NCBI GenBank assembly: GCA_031265235.1
Contig: JAISCX010000011.1
Coordinates: 1 to 33,526, forward strand
DNA from: Rickettsiales bacterium
Lineage (GTDB): Bacteria > Pseudomonadota > Alphaproteobacteria > Rs-D84
Direction of reading: 5' to 3'
Length of the DNA stretch: 33,526 bases
The position numbers were made by a program, and so were the translations under genes. Positions within the stretch are counted from its first letter, which is position 1. Each line of letters begins with the position of its first letter. Shown here piece after piece: positions 23,101-30,294 of this stretch. Under the pieces are notes generated by a model that searched no databases, was not told the DNA's origin, and saw only the letters and a program-made list of their open reading frames with translations.

Positions 23101-23444
23101 CCGGCGGTGAAGGTGGGACACCAGAAAATGCAACATGCAACGGAAAATTCTTTATAGTAAACACAAAGACAGGATTCTATTCTGTCCCACTGCAAGGATA
23201 TGTGGCAGATTCCGGAAAATCAATAACGAATGATGGCCAGAAATTCACGGTATATAATTATGGTGAATTTGACGGCACGAACAAGCGTCTATGCGCGCCG
23301 ACATTCAATTGGACAACGGAGACAAATTCCGGCAAGTGGGATCAAAATTACATAAGCCCAAATATGGAATGTCCGGTCGGGACACCATTTACAAAAACCG
23401 GAACCGGAAATGTTCCGCCCAGATGGTTTGTAAAAAAGGATTAA
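20193..23444 (+). CDS. Very large secreted Cys-containing protein
   Basis: 1,083 residues from the ATG at 20193. The signal peptide is MRKLYLIFAAVMFAGAFLHAHA. Residues 23-200 are Ala/Arg/Ser-rich and low in complexity. A central helical region with paired cysteines begins at ACRETFFQCMDEFCANKNAQLQRCAC and runs to about residue 670 (CLDWSGKYIDPATGG, CTLLTAECITG, CSALMQ-like and CNNYASKFGLC motifs). The C-terminal 400 residues are visibly more AT-rich and resemble a separate Cys-rich domain (GWSNCCQTNKQDAFGNCCSD). No known catalytic motif is seen. AAGGA touches the ATG directly, too close for a normal ribosome binding site, and a weak promoter (TTGCCC, 18 bp, TTTAAT at 20152-20181) would make the leader only a few bases long. 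Confidence 0.85.
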   Translation: MRKLYLIFAAVMFAGAFLHAHADDRTFESMLDAARAAVRTSPMAAPFASAAVRGNQAAAMGVPSETLANGGPASRIERAAPKVADATERSAAPVAREVLNRAAATLKSARTASPAAEPRIIGSRANSRETSPAISEESGRNRAAATTQSRAGIISKAAPQIPKAETNQIKGQRIGGRISAARAATTSAAAETAGGVDYKACRETFFQCMDEFCANKNAQLQRCACSSRMHEFDKQNKQLDKFSDKMMDFSENLLAVSMDKEDAAAMIKATEGEDAFTQTKDKSQSQQMLDGIMKKLKATTTDESTNRSLAAINLSMDYGDAFDTVDMTLGSAATAKEGVALYNAALPICRDIAKEVCAPADIKTVTSAYQMTIEQDCNTVAKTYVALADAAKEKVFEAGALLDMSRLNDQQTRNSDDILACKKKMIDMLSNNTVCGTDLEKCLDWSGKYIDPATGGAILTPDLANLANTITPPADGGLWAKTPGNERFVSFLNAKKKYLEPAMANCEQVSVKVWELFLEDALAQIRLSQTRKLEDMRQGCTLLTAECITGTAQSFTDFDARALSVFGISADTAVNKMCADIKNSCTALMQGTGGEYEWTEAMTDIAVKKTYEQILITCAEVGKSCIVQNCNNYASKFGLCTKAEDTVRKNIINQRLCWKEVVACVQQTSSDTLTKIITSTGDFGRNIETGFPGAGNKPSTMENLPYSYNGLVEYYNGTTPAKAIYIMTTDALSVDESSVPIAKDSVLIYPQWPRQLINHKTAAAAATGIWLSCPSGLIDNRVCRIAEKIWGNCNGNPMSDNTAATILGTKNQYTDTLLAWLNQNTSNDACLGSECPPGMDKPKSPQGMPCMPADQTTSDGEYCPANMYTTFYVLDPVIGDSDGWSNCCQTNKQDAFGNCCSDGGLVTVPVDVTKQIASGTGSFRMLAQTTSPTGETSQLCIPSGSSVKYIAKYNYNDKGTEYLFCLGTISGGEGGTPENATCNGKFFIVNTKTGFYSVPLQGYVADSGKSITNDGQKFTVYNYGEFDGTNKRLCAPTFNWTTETNSGKWDQNYISPNMECPVGTPFTKTGTGNVPPRWFVKKD

Positions 23445-23466
23445 AAATAGTTCGCGTTAAAAAACC

Positions 23467-23507
23467 AAACCCGCAGGTACAAAGGCTTTGCGGGTTGTTT
23501 TTTATTT
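23467..23507 (+). terminator. Terminator after the large secreted protein
   Basis: Stem AACCCGCA/TGCGGGTT (23468-23475 with 23489-23496) followed by GTTTTTTATTT. Confidence 0.85.
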
Positions 23508-23662
23508 GCGCGCGATTTGTATGTAGTCAATATGTAGCGTCCCGCCCCGAAACCCATACGATTTCGGCAATGTAAGAAAAATTTACCCCCTTGTGACATT
23601 TCGCCGGACATTCCAAAAGTGTCTGGGCATTGTCAGCATTGTAAAAACCAAAGGAATCCGCC

Positions 23663-23985
23663 ATGTCCGCATCAGCCCGCACGCTCAACGACACCTTCGC
23701 CGTGATATTTTTAACGATGCACTGGGGGTGATTATATTATCGCCGGCGGTGGCGGCATTATCGGACACCGACCAATTCGCCCTGATTACCGAAATACAAT
23801 GTTTTGAAGACTGGGATATCGGATATCCCCTCCCGCAATCATAATTTTGGCACGATAAATTTCCGTGGCACCAAATACATTTTCAATATTCGCGCCCAAA
23901 TCCCAAACTGCCGCGCGATATACATTGCCCGCGATGGCGAAATAAATAACCAAAGGAAAAATCACCCGACTCGGCAGTGCGGGAA
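23663..23985 (+). pseudogene. Frameshifted DUF3768-like gene
   Basis: The ATG at 23663 has AAGGAA six bases ahead and opens MSASARTLNDT. The expected continuation, LRRDIFNDALGVIILSPAVAAL, is in another frame; adding one C near 23693 would join them. A second shift near 23830 links FEDWDIGYPLPQ to HNFGTINFRGTKYIFNI. Together they follow the DUF3768 order as I remember it (LND-x-R, a VxLTxGVxAL strand, FxDF, then EHDFG and a WKIDYYD-like strand). DUF3768 is a function-unknown family often seen on mobile DNA of alphaproteobacteria. Between the terminator at 23507 and 23663 I see no gene. Confidence 0.5.
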
Positions 23986-24141
23986 AAGGCTATAAATTGG
24001 GGTATTGCCATAGGCCTGCAAGCAGTGGATAATCTGACCGTATCAGATTATCTTATAGAATTGGCAAAATTAAACATAGAAGGCAAGATTTCCGATAAAG
24101 AAGTTGAAAAACGCATTCGCGAACATTACAAAAAACAATAG
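23977..24141 (+). CDS. Orphan VbhA-like antitoxin domain, possibly truncated
   Basis: About 54 residues: REKAINWGIAIGLQAVDNL, then TVSDYLIELAKLNIEGKIS, then DKEVEKRIREHYKKQ. The pattern of a helix, L-x(2)-S-x(2)-Y, a helix ending in GKIS or GEIS, and a final helix is that of VbhA-type antitoxins, which block Fic toxins by inserting a helix over the nucleotide site. No fic gene follows: the next gene is convergent. The start is unclear. GTG at 23977 lacks a well-placed ribosome binding site, although AAAGGAAAA stands at 23952-23960. It is probably a remnant of a toxin-antitoxin pair or a stand-alone antitoxin. Confidence 0.55.
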   Translation: MREKAINWGIAIGLQAVDNLTVSDYLIELAKLNIEGKISDKEVEKRIREHYKKQ

Positions 24142-24151
24142 CCGCGTATTT

Positions 24152-24757
24152 TTAAATCTTGTCCGGCAAGTTTTTCAACCTTTTGCCATTGAACATAAAG
24201 TGTTCCGCGCCTCGGTATGTGCCGGTCGGTGTCAATTGACCTTTTTGTTCAAAAATTTTATAAACCAGCGGTGATAATTTCCAAACCTGGCCGCCGTATT
24301 CTACCTCGCGTTCGCCTATGACCTTTGCCGTAATGGTTTTGTCGTTTGCAAATACGACTTTGTCGCCGTTTTTAAGGCCTTTTTTATAGAAACTGAATAA
24401 CTCGCCCTGTTTGCGAATCTTTGTGATTTCTTCAAAATCTTTTTCTTTGCTCGTTTTGGCAGGAAATATCACTTTGCCATCAAAAGATAATAAAAGCTGT
24501 TTTACCAAATCCATTTCAAGAGCGAATAATTCGCTTGTTCCGACTTGGTGTTTGCTGAATATCTCATGCAACAATTTTTCTTTGTCCGCATAATCTTCCA
24601 ATTCAATTGCAAATGCCTTTTTAAGGCCAGCGACATTGTAATATCCGTTGGCTTCCAGGTTGCGCATCCGTTCCGGGAAATTAGCCGTACCCGTCTGCCC
24701 GATTTTAATCAGGCCAGAAACCGCCGTAGTCATAATGTAAATAACGCCTTTCGCCAT
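24152..24757 (-). CDS. GIY-YIG-like (T5orf172/MUG113 type) protein with DUF4357
   Basis: 201 residues. The N-terminal 95 residues show GVIYIMTTAVSGLIKIGQT, the GIY...KIG strands of T5orf172-type GIY-YIG domains, then ERMRNLEANGYY with the conserved Arg, and an acidic helix ending in ELFALEMD. The C-terminal 60 residues (TPTGTYRGAEHFMFNGKRLKNL) fit DUF4357, a small domain often next to or fused with restriction-related enzymes. A nuclease role is inferred. AAAGGA precedes the ATG. It is divergent from the restriction-modification operon, separated by a 221-base gap. Confidence 0.8.
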   Translation of the reverse strand: MAKGVIYIMTTAVSGLIKIGQTGTANFPERMRNLEANGYYNVAGLKKAFAIELEDYADKEKLLHEIFSKHQVGTSELFALEMDLVKQLLLSFDGKVIFPAKTSKEKDFEEITKIRKQGELFSFYKKGLKNGDKVVFANDKTITAKVIGEREVEYGGQVWKLSPLVYKIFEQKGQLTPTGTYRGAEHFMFNGKRLKNLPDKI

Positions 24758-24916
24758 ATAAAATCCTTTGTGTCACCCCATTATATCTAAGATAAGATTA
24801 AATTTCTAGGGTTTATTGCGTTACGCCCGAACTTCCGCAGACATAATTTGAACTATTTTTCCGAAGGAATAAATGGCAACAAACTACATTTTTACGAATG
24901 AATAATTGGATAATGG

Positions 24917-24945
24917 TTGTTTTTTAGTGTTTTTTATGGTAAAAT
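24917..24945 (+). promoter_or_regulatory. Extended -10 promoter of the ATPase/restriction-modification operon
   Basis: TTGTTT (24917-24922), 17-bp spacer, TGG-TAAAAT (-10 box at 24940-24945) with the extended TG. The predicted start is near 24952, 27 bases before the ATG at 24979. Confidence 0.5.
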
Positions 24946-24978
24946 GGCTAAAACAACCGGAAAAAAGATAGGTGCTAC

Positions 24979-26289
24979 ATGAAACGATTCGCTTTGGACG
25001 ACCTTATTATATGGAAAAATTCCAAAAATCACAAGCCTTTGATTATCCAGGGCGCGCGTCAGGTTGGAAAAACTTGGCTGATGAAGGAATTTGGACGCAC
25101 GCAATACGAAAATGTGGCCTATATTTGGTTTGAAGGCAATCCATTGATGAAAGAATTGTTTTCAAAAGATATGGATGTGCGGCGTATTTTATCAGGGTTG
25201 GAACTGGAAACCGGCGAAAAAATAGAACCGCATAAAACGCTTATTATTTTTGATGAAATTCAAAATTGTCCGAACGCGCTTACATCATTGAAATATTTTA
25301 ATGAAAATGCGCCCGAATATGATATTGTTGCCGCTGGTTCGTTGTTGGGCGTTGCGCTGCATTCTGGCACATCGTTTCCGGTCGGCAAGGTTGATTTTAT
25401 GGATTTGCGTCCAATGTGTTTTGGTGAATTTTTGCTTGCGCTGGGGCAGAACAAACTTTTTGAATTATTGCAAAGCCGCGATTGGGATTTAATAAAAGTG
25501 TTCAAAGATAGATTTATTGAAGCCTTAAAACAATACTTCTATGTCGGTGGAATGCCGGATGTCATCAAAGCATTTGCAGACGGAAACAAAGATTATTCCT
25601 TGGCGCGCCAAGTTCAAATACGAATCTTGAATTCTTATCAAAATGATTTTTCAAAACATATTCCAACGGCACATTTGGAACGCGTGCGTGGTCTTTGGAA
25701 CTCAATCCCGATGCAGCTTGCCAAAGAAAATAAAAAATTCGTTTATTCCGAAGTCCAAAAAGGAACATCTGCATCAACATACGAATTATCTTTGGGTTGG
25801 CTAGAAAATTGCGGACTTATCCATAAAATTTCGCGCGTGTCAAAACCGGCACAACCATTAAAAGGTTATGAAAATACGGGCGCGTTCAAATTATTCCTTT
25901 GCGATATTGGGCTGTTATCCGCAATGTCTATGTTGAACGAAAGAATAATTTTAGATGACAATAAAATGTTCACAGAATTCAAGGGTGCGCTAACGGAACA
26001 GTTCGCTTGCCAAGAAATGCAGTTTTTGCCGGATTCTCATCTATCGTATTGGACAAACAATAATGCGACCGCCGAAATTGATTTTGTTTTGGGGTTGGGC
26101 AGTTCTATTATTCCGGTTGAAGTAAAAGCGGCTACAAATCTAAAAGCAAAAAGTTTAATAATATATCGTGATAAATTTGAGCCGGAAATTATGATTCGCA
26201 CATCGCTTGCCGATTATAGACAGGCCGGAAATCTGTATGATATTCCGCTTTATGCCCTGGCAATGACAAAAGAGATAGTGGAGGGATAA
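24979..26289 (+). CDS. AAA+ ATPase with C-terminal DUF4143
   Basis: 436 residues, a member of the COG1373-type ATPases. Walker A is GARQVGKT (25-32), Walker B is LIIFDEIQ (88-95), and AAGSLLGVALHS is the sensor region. DUF4143 fills the C-terminal half and ends in a PD-(D/E)xK-like pattern, TAEIDFVLGLGSSIIPVEVKAA. These proteins are common in accessory regions; their cellular role is not settled. It begins the operon: the next gene starts two bases after its stop, which ties it to the restriction-modification pair. Confidence 0.9.
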   Translation: MKRFALDDLIIWKNSKNHKPLIIQGARQVGKTWLMKEFGRTQYENVAYIWFEGNPLMKELFSKDMDVRRILSGLELETGEKIEPHKTLIIFDEIQNCPNALTSLKYFNENAPEYDIVAAGSLLGVALHSGTSFPVGKVDFMDLRPMCFGEFLLALGQNKLFELLQSRDWDLIKVFKDRFIEALKQYFYVGGMPDVIKAFADGNKDYSLARQVQIRILNSYQNDFSKHIPTAHLERVRGLWNSIPMQLAKENKKFVYSEVQKGTSASTYELSLGWLENCGLIHKISRVSKPAQPLKGYENTGAFKLFLCDIGLLSAMSMLNERIILDDNKMFTEFKGALTEQFACQEMQFLPDSHLSYWTNNNATAEIDFVLGLGSSIIPVEVKAATNLKAKSLIIYRDKFEPEIMIRTSLADYRQAGNLYDIPLYALAMTKEIVEG

Positions 26290-26291
26290 AA

Positions 26292-28217
26292 ATGGCAAAA
26301 TCAAAAAACGAAAAAATTACAGACGGAATGGTTCATGATTTATTGACGGAATCAAAAATTGATTTTATGCCGAATGACAGCGGTATAAAGGAAGTTTCCG
26401 ATGCCCTTAAATCCGCCAGCAAGCGCGGAACCGGAAAACACGGAATGCCAGAATTTACGGCCAAGGTCGGCGATTTTCTGATAATTATTGAAGACAAATT
26501 TGAATTATCCGAACATATAAAATATACGGATGACGAAGAAACATTGGACGAAACAACCGGCGCAAATATCAAATACGCTGTAAATGGCACCGTATCATAT
26601 GCAAAGCACGTGTTGGCCAAAACATCGTATGATAAAATCTTTGCCTTTGGTTGTTCGGGCGATAAAAAACGCCACAAAATTACGCCAGTATTCATAGGTA
26701 AAAACGGCAAGGTTGATTTTAAGATTTTGCAAAATGTTGATAATTTCCAAAACTTTACGCCTGCAAATATAGAACGCTATTATCGCGAGCAGGTTTTGGG
26801 TGAAAAACCGCAGGAACAGATTGAACTGGAAGATATTCTTAAAAAAGCGTCGGAACTACACGAATCTTTGCGTAATTATGGCGCGCTGGGCGAAACTGAA
26901 AAACCGCTGGTCGTGTCTGCCATTTTGCTGGCCTTGTCGGATGAAAAGAATTTCAAGATTGCCGATTTGACCGGTGACGCAACGCGCACGGACGGCGATA
27001 AGATTTACAGCGCGGTTGAAGCGTATTTGGAAAAAGTAAAGGTAAGCCCGCGCGTTAAAAAAGATAAGGTTCTGGCGCAGTTTATTATCGTTAAAACAAA
27101 TACAAAATTGAACGAGATAGATAAACGTCTGGGGGAAACGCCGCTTAAATACTTCACGAAATACATAAATGATAACGTCCTGCATCAAGTGGTAAAAAAC
27201 AGCCCAGAAGATGTTTTGGGGCGCTTTTATGGGGAATTTATAAAATACAGCGGCGGCGACGGCAAGGGGCTTGGCGTTGTTCTGACGCCGCGCCATATAA
27301 CAGAGTTATTCTGTGATTTGGCGGATGTAAAACCGGACGATATTGTATTTGACCCGTGTTGTGGTACGGGTGGCTTTTTAATCGCCGCGATGCACAGAAT
27401 GTTGAGTGCTGTAAAATCTGATAAAGATAAATTGCATATTAAACAGGAACAAATATTCGGTGTAGAAATCCGGCCGGACATGTTTGCAATCGCAACAACA
27501 AATATGATTCTGCGCGGCGACGGAAAAAGCAATCTGGAAGCGGCAGACTTTCTGGAAATTCGCACATCTGAATTAAAAGAAAACCATTTCACCGTTGGGT
27601 TTATGAATCCGCCGTATTCACAGGCGAAAACAAAAGATACCGCGCATTTGTCGGAAATAAATTTTATAGAGCATTTGTTGGATTCAATGCAAAAAAACGC
27701 GCGCGTGGTCGTAATTGTGCCGCAATCAACTATGGTTGGAAAGACCAAGGAAGACAAGGCGATAAAAGAATCCATTTTGAATCATCATACCTTGGAAGGT
27801 GTTATAACCTTGAACAAGGAAACATTTTATCGTGTTGGTACGAATCCCTGTATCGCGGTATTTACCGCTGGTGTTCCGCATAATCCGAATAAATTTGTAA
27901 AGTTTATAAACTATGAAGATGACGGATATGCCGTAAATAAACATATTGGGCTTGTTCGGACGGAACGGGCAACCGAACGCCATCAAAAACTGATGGATGT
28001 GTGGCGTAATGGCGGCGATGACGAAACCAAGTTTATGGTAAAGGCAAAAAACATTACAGCCGATGATGAATGGTTGCATTCTTTCTATTATTTCAACGAC
28101 GAAATCCCAACGGCAGCAGACTTTGAAAAAACGATGGCAGATTATTTAACATTTGAATTTAATATGATAACCCACGGCCGTGGATACCTGTTTGGCATGG
28201 AGGATAAAGATGAATAA
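26292..28217 (+). CDS. BcgI-like restriction-modification subunit (nuclease plus N6-adenine methyltransferase)
   Basis: 641 residues, close to the size of the BcgI A subunit. The N-terminal domain has a PD-(D/E)xK pattern: KHGMPEF with Pro53-Glu54, then IIIEDKFEL with Glu67 and Lys69. It is followed by YAVNGTVSYAKHVL, typical of this fused nuclease class. The methyltransferase core has motif I FDPCCGTGGF (353-362) and motif IV NPPY (439-442), so it should methylate adenine N6. No ATP-dependent translocase (HsdR) is in the window, which favours the two-subunit type IIB/IIG arrangement over type I. The specificity gene overlaps its 3' end by eight bases. Confidence 0.88.
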   Translation: MAKSKNEKITDGMVHDLLTESKIDFMPNDSGIKEVSDALKSASKRGTGKHGMPEFTAKVGDFLIIIEDKFELSEHIKYTDDEETLDETTGANIKYAVNGTVSYAKHVLAKTSYDKIFAFGCSGDKKRHKITPVFIGKNGKVDFKILQNVDNFQNFTPANIERYYREQVLGEKPQEQIELEDILKKASELHESLRNYGALGETEKPLVVSAILLALSDEKNFKIADLTGDATRTDGDKIYSAVEAYLEKVKVSPRVKKDKVLAQFIIVKTNTKLNEIDKRLGETPLKYFTKYINDNVLHQVVKNSPEDVLGRFYGEFIKYSGGDGKGLGVVLTPRHITELFCDLADVKPDDIVFDPCCGTGGFLIAAMHRMLSAVKSDKDKLHIKQEQIFGVEIRPDMFAIATTNMILRGDGKSNLEAADFLEIRTSELKENHFTVGFMNPPYSQAKTKDTAHLSEINFIEHLLDSMQKNARVVVIVPQSTMVGKTKEDKAIKESILNHHTLEGVITLNKETFYRVGTNPCIAVFTAGVPHNPNKFVKFINYEDDGYAVNKHIGLVRTERATERHQKLMDVWRNGGDDETKFMVKAKNITADDEWLHSFYYFNDEIPTAADFEKTMADYLTFEFNMITHGRGYLFGMEDKDE

Positions 28218-28782
28218 CTTAAAGAATTGGAAAGAATTTACTTTATCAGATTTATTTTCTATTAAAGCCACATCCAGCGGAATAGATAGGTCAAAACTTG
28301 CGCCGAAAATCGGCAATATTCCATATATTACTAGAATGGATAAAAATAATGGGTGGGATGGATTTGTTGGCAAACAACATAAAGGCATAATGGATAAGGG
28401 AAATATTATAAGCATAGGGCTTGATACCCAAACAGCCTTTTATCAGCCGGTGGATTTTTTTACTGGTCAAAATATCCAAGTTCTTTCTAATAAACACCTA
28501 AACAGATATACTGCGATGTTTATAAATCCATTATTAAAAGATCTTATGACGAAATTTAATTGGGGCGGCAATGGCGCCACCCTGACAAGATTAAAACGCA
28601 GTAAAATTATTTTACCAACCGATGCGCTGGAGAATCCTGATTGGGTGGGCATGGAAGAATATATGAAAAATATAGAGCAAAAATTGCTCCGACGGTATAA
28701 AAACTATCTTGGGAACCTTGAAAGCCGCAGAAATGTAGAGAGAGAGAGAGTTCCCAACCTATATGGCAAGAATTCAGAATAG
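28210..28782 (+). CDS. Specificity subunit, first half (phase-off frame)
   Basis: 190 residues with one target-recognition domain: NLKNWKEFTLSDLFSIKATS, then IPYITRMDKNNGWDGFVG, then FNWGGNGATLTRLKRSKIILPTD, and the central conserved helix EYMKNIEQKLLRRYK. The ATG overlaps the methyltransferase stop and has GGAGG seven bases ahead. The frame runs through an (AG)7 tract and stops 30 bases later, losing the second recognition domain. A half-length S protein may be inactive, or may pair with itself and give a new specificity, as reported for truncated S of NgoAV. With one AG unit fewer the product would be about 353 residues, similar to BcgI B. Confidence 0.88.
   Translation: MNNLKNWKEFTLSDLFSIKATSSGIDRSKLAPKIGNIPYITRMDKNNGWDGFVGKQHKGIMDKGNIISIGLDTQTAFYQPVDFFTGQNIQVLSNKHLNRYTAMFINPLLKDLMTKFNWGGNGATLTRLKRSKIILPTDALENPDWVGMEEYMKNIEQKLLRRYKNYLGNLESRRNVERERVPNLYGKNSE
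28737..28750 (+). repeat. (AG)7 dinucleotide repeat, likely phase-variation switch
   Basis: Seven AG units inside the conserved linker between the two recognition domains. With seven units the reading frame meets TAG at 28780. With six or nine units it continues into the frame AGT TCC CAA CCT ATA TGG CAA, that is WQEFRIEDVF, the normal start of the second domain. Confidence 0.85.
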
Positions 28783-29270
28783 AAGATGTTTTTACGGATA
28801 TACAGCGCGGAAAAAGATTAAAGACCGCCGACCACAAACGCGGTCGTACCCCGTATGCTTCCGCAACGGCCCGCAACAATGGAATTGATGGATTCATAAG
28901 CAATAATGCAGGCGTGCGCATATTTGACAAGTGTCTTTCTCTTGCCAATAGTGGCAGCGTGGGCGCGTGCTTTTATGAGCCATTTGAATTTGTCGCCAGC
29001 GACCATATAACAAAATTATACAACGATCAAATCAATAAATATTCCGGCTTGTTTATTGCCAATGTAATTTCTCGTCTGAGTGAAAAGTATAGTTTCAATC
29101 GCGAAATAAACGATAAACGCATACGAAACGAAACAATAATATTACCGGCCACTAAAAGCGGCGCGCCGGACTATGATTATATGGAAGATACTATGCGCGG
29201 TATTGAGATTAAACAATTACGCAAATATATGCGTTATTGCGATAGTCGCCTTATGCCCGCCAGCACATAA
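28783..29270 (+). pseudogene. Specificity subunit, second half (out of frame)
   Basis: This frame (open from 28722) encodes WQEFRIEDVFTDIQRGKRLK, then TPYASATARNNGIDGFISN, then KYSFNREINDKRIRNETIILP and the second conserved helix YDYMEDTMRGIEIKQL, a complete second target-recognition domain. It has no start codon of its own near its beginning. It is not decayed: there are no internal stops and motif order is kept, so it is better read as the silent half of a switchable gene than as a true pseudogene. Confidence 0.8.
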
Positions 29271-29275
29271 ATGTA

Positions 29276-29869
29276 TTATACCACACGCAACAGAATAGCC
29301 ACCAATATTCCGACTATTGTTGCGCCCAGCGTCCATGTGGCAATCAGCATATTTTTATTTAATTTGCTGTCTTGCTGGTCGCGATAACAGCCGTCAAACG
29401 ACTTTCCTCCCTTACCGGCCAGTGGGTAATAAAACTGGCATTTGTGAATGTGTCTTGTTTTTAACAGGCCGGGGTCGTTTTTAGAATTCCATTGTTCGTG
29501 CCAACAGCACAAAAATACGGATTCCGGCGCAATCGGTCGTTCGGGCATATCAAGTATGCTGCATAATTCCCTCGCGGGCATATGGTAATACTCTATCCGT
29601 GGACCGCGTGGATTTTGCATCAATATATTAAACCGGCGCCGCAGTTCGTTATCCCACTTCGTCAATTCTTGTTTTTCAGCGTCTAAAAACGAAAGGTCAT
29701 TCTTTTCTGCTGATTTAACTTCTGCGCTGGTAAGGTTTGCTTCGGTGTATTTCAAGTGTTGTGGTGCTTCTGGAACCTGTGACGGCGTTATAACGCTGCT
29801 TATTGGGCATGGCGTCCAATAATCTTTACATTTCACACAAAACGCGCAATTCGCACAACATTTTTTCAT
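29276..29869 (-). CDS. Cys-rich, C-terminally membrane-anchored protein of unknown function
   Basis: 197 residues. The N-terminus MKKCCANCAFCVKCKDYWTPC has CxxCxxCxxC, a likely zinc-binding knot. The middle is charged and helical (about 45-90), followed by FLCCWHEQWN and CQFYYPLAGKGG with further Cys/His. Residues 175-197 (IATWTLGATIVGILVAILL) form one membrane segment at the very end. No family recognised. The topology suggests a cytoplasmic sensor or effector anchored at the inner membrane. AAGGAT precedes the ATG. It is convergent with the specificity gene and lies in the defence-rich segment. Confidence 0.7.
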   Translation of the reverse strand: MKKCCANCAFCVKCKDYWTPCPISSVITPSQVPEAPQHLKYTEANLTSAEVKSAEKNDLSFLDAEKQELTKWDNELRRRFNILMQNPRGPRIEYYHMPARELCSILDMPERPIAPESVFLCCWHEQWNSKNDPGLLKTRHIHKCQFYYPLAGKGGKSFDGCYRDQQDSKLNKNMLIATWTLGATIVGILVAILLRVV

Positions 29870-30087
29870 TCTGGTATCCTTATAATCTTATTTCCCCATA
29901 TATAGCGTATAAATGCAGAAAATCAATACGGAATGCCGCCGTGGAGTGTTTGATTTCGGTGACTGGCCGGATGTTTTGGACGCAGCCGGCGTATGATTAT
30001 TTCTAGTCATAATAACCGGAAATAGGAATAATTGCGGGTTGCTTTTAGGAATTTGTGCTGTATGCTGAGCTAAAACAAGGAGTAAAC

Positions 30088-30294
30088 ATGTACAGACTTC
30101 CAGTACAATCAAGCAATATCAAAAGCGTCGGATTTGATTCAAACATTTTAGAAATTGAATTTCATAGTGGTGGCATATATCAATATTTTGACGTTCCGAC
30201 GGACGTTTATCACTTATTTATGAATACACCATCCAAGGGCAAGTTTTTTGACCAATTTATCAAGAAGATTTATCGTTATCAAAAGGTTGGCTAA
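30088..30294 (+). CDS. KTSC-domain protein
   Basis: 68 residues covering one KTSC domain: MYRLPVQSSNIKSVGFDSN, then LEIEFHSGGIYQYFDVP, then VYHLFMNTPSKGKFFDQFIKKIYRY, with the conserved SS, G-x-YQY, VP and S-x-G-x-FF positions. This small domain is often found in accessory regions or fused to other domains; its function is not established. AAGGAG stands ahead of the ATG at 30088. Its stop overlaps the stop of the convergent OLD gene by four bases. The 29870-30087 stretch holds only a weak promoter-like pair (TTGCTT/TATGCT, 30039-30066) and an unsupported 27-codon frame at 29913-29996. Confidence 0.85.
   Translation: MYRLPVQSSNIKSVGFDSNILEIEFHSGGIYQYFDVPTDVYHLFMNTPSKGKFFDQFIKKIYRYQKVG

Noticed and set aside
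26292-29270. Calling the restriction-modification genes a classical type I system
   Set aside because: No HsdR translocase is in the window, and the methyltransferase has its own PD-(D/E)xK nuclease domain, which fits the BcgI-like type.
29913-29996. A 27-codon frame ending in FDFGDWPDVLDAAGV
   Set aside because: It has a coding-like flavour but no ribosome binding site or known match, so I do not call it a gene.
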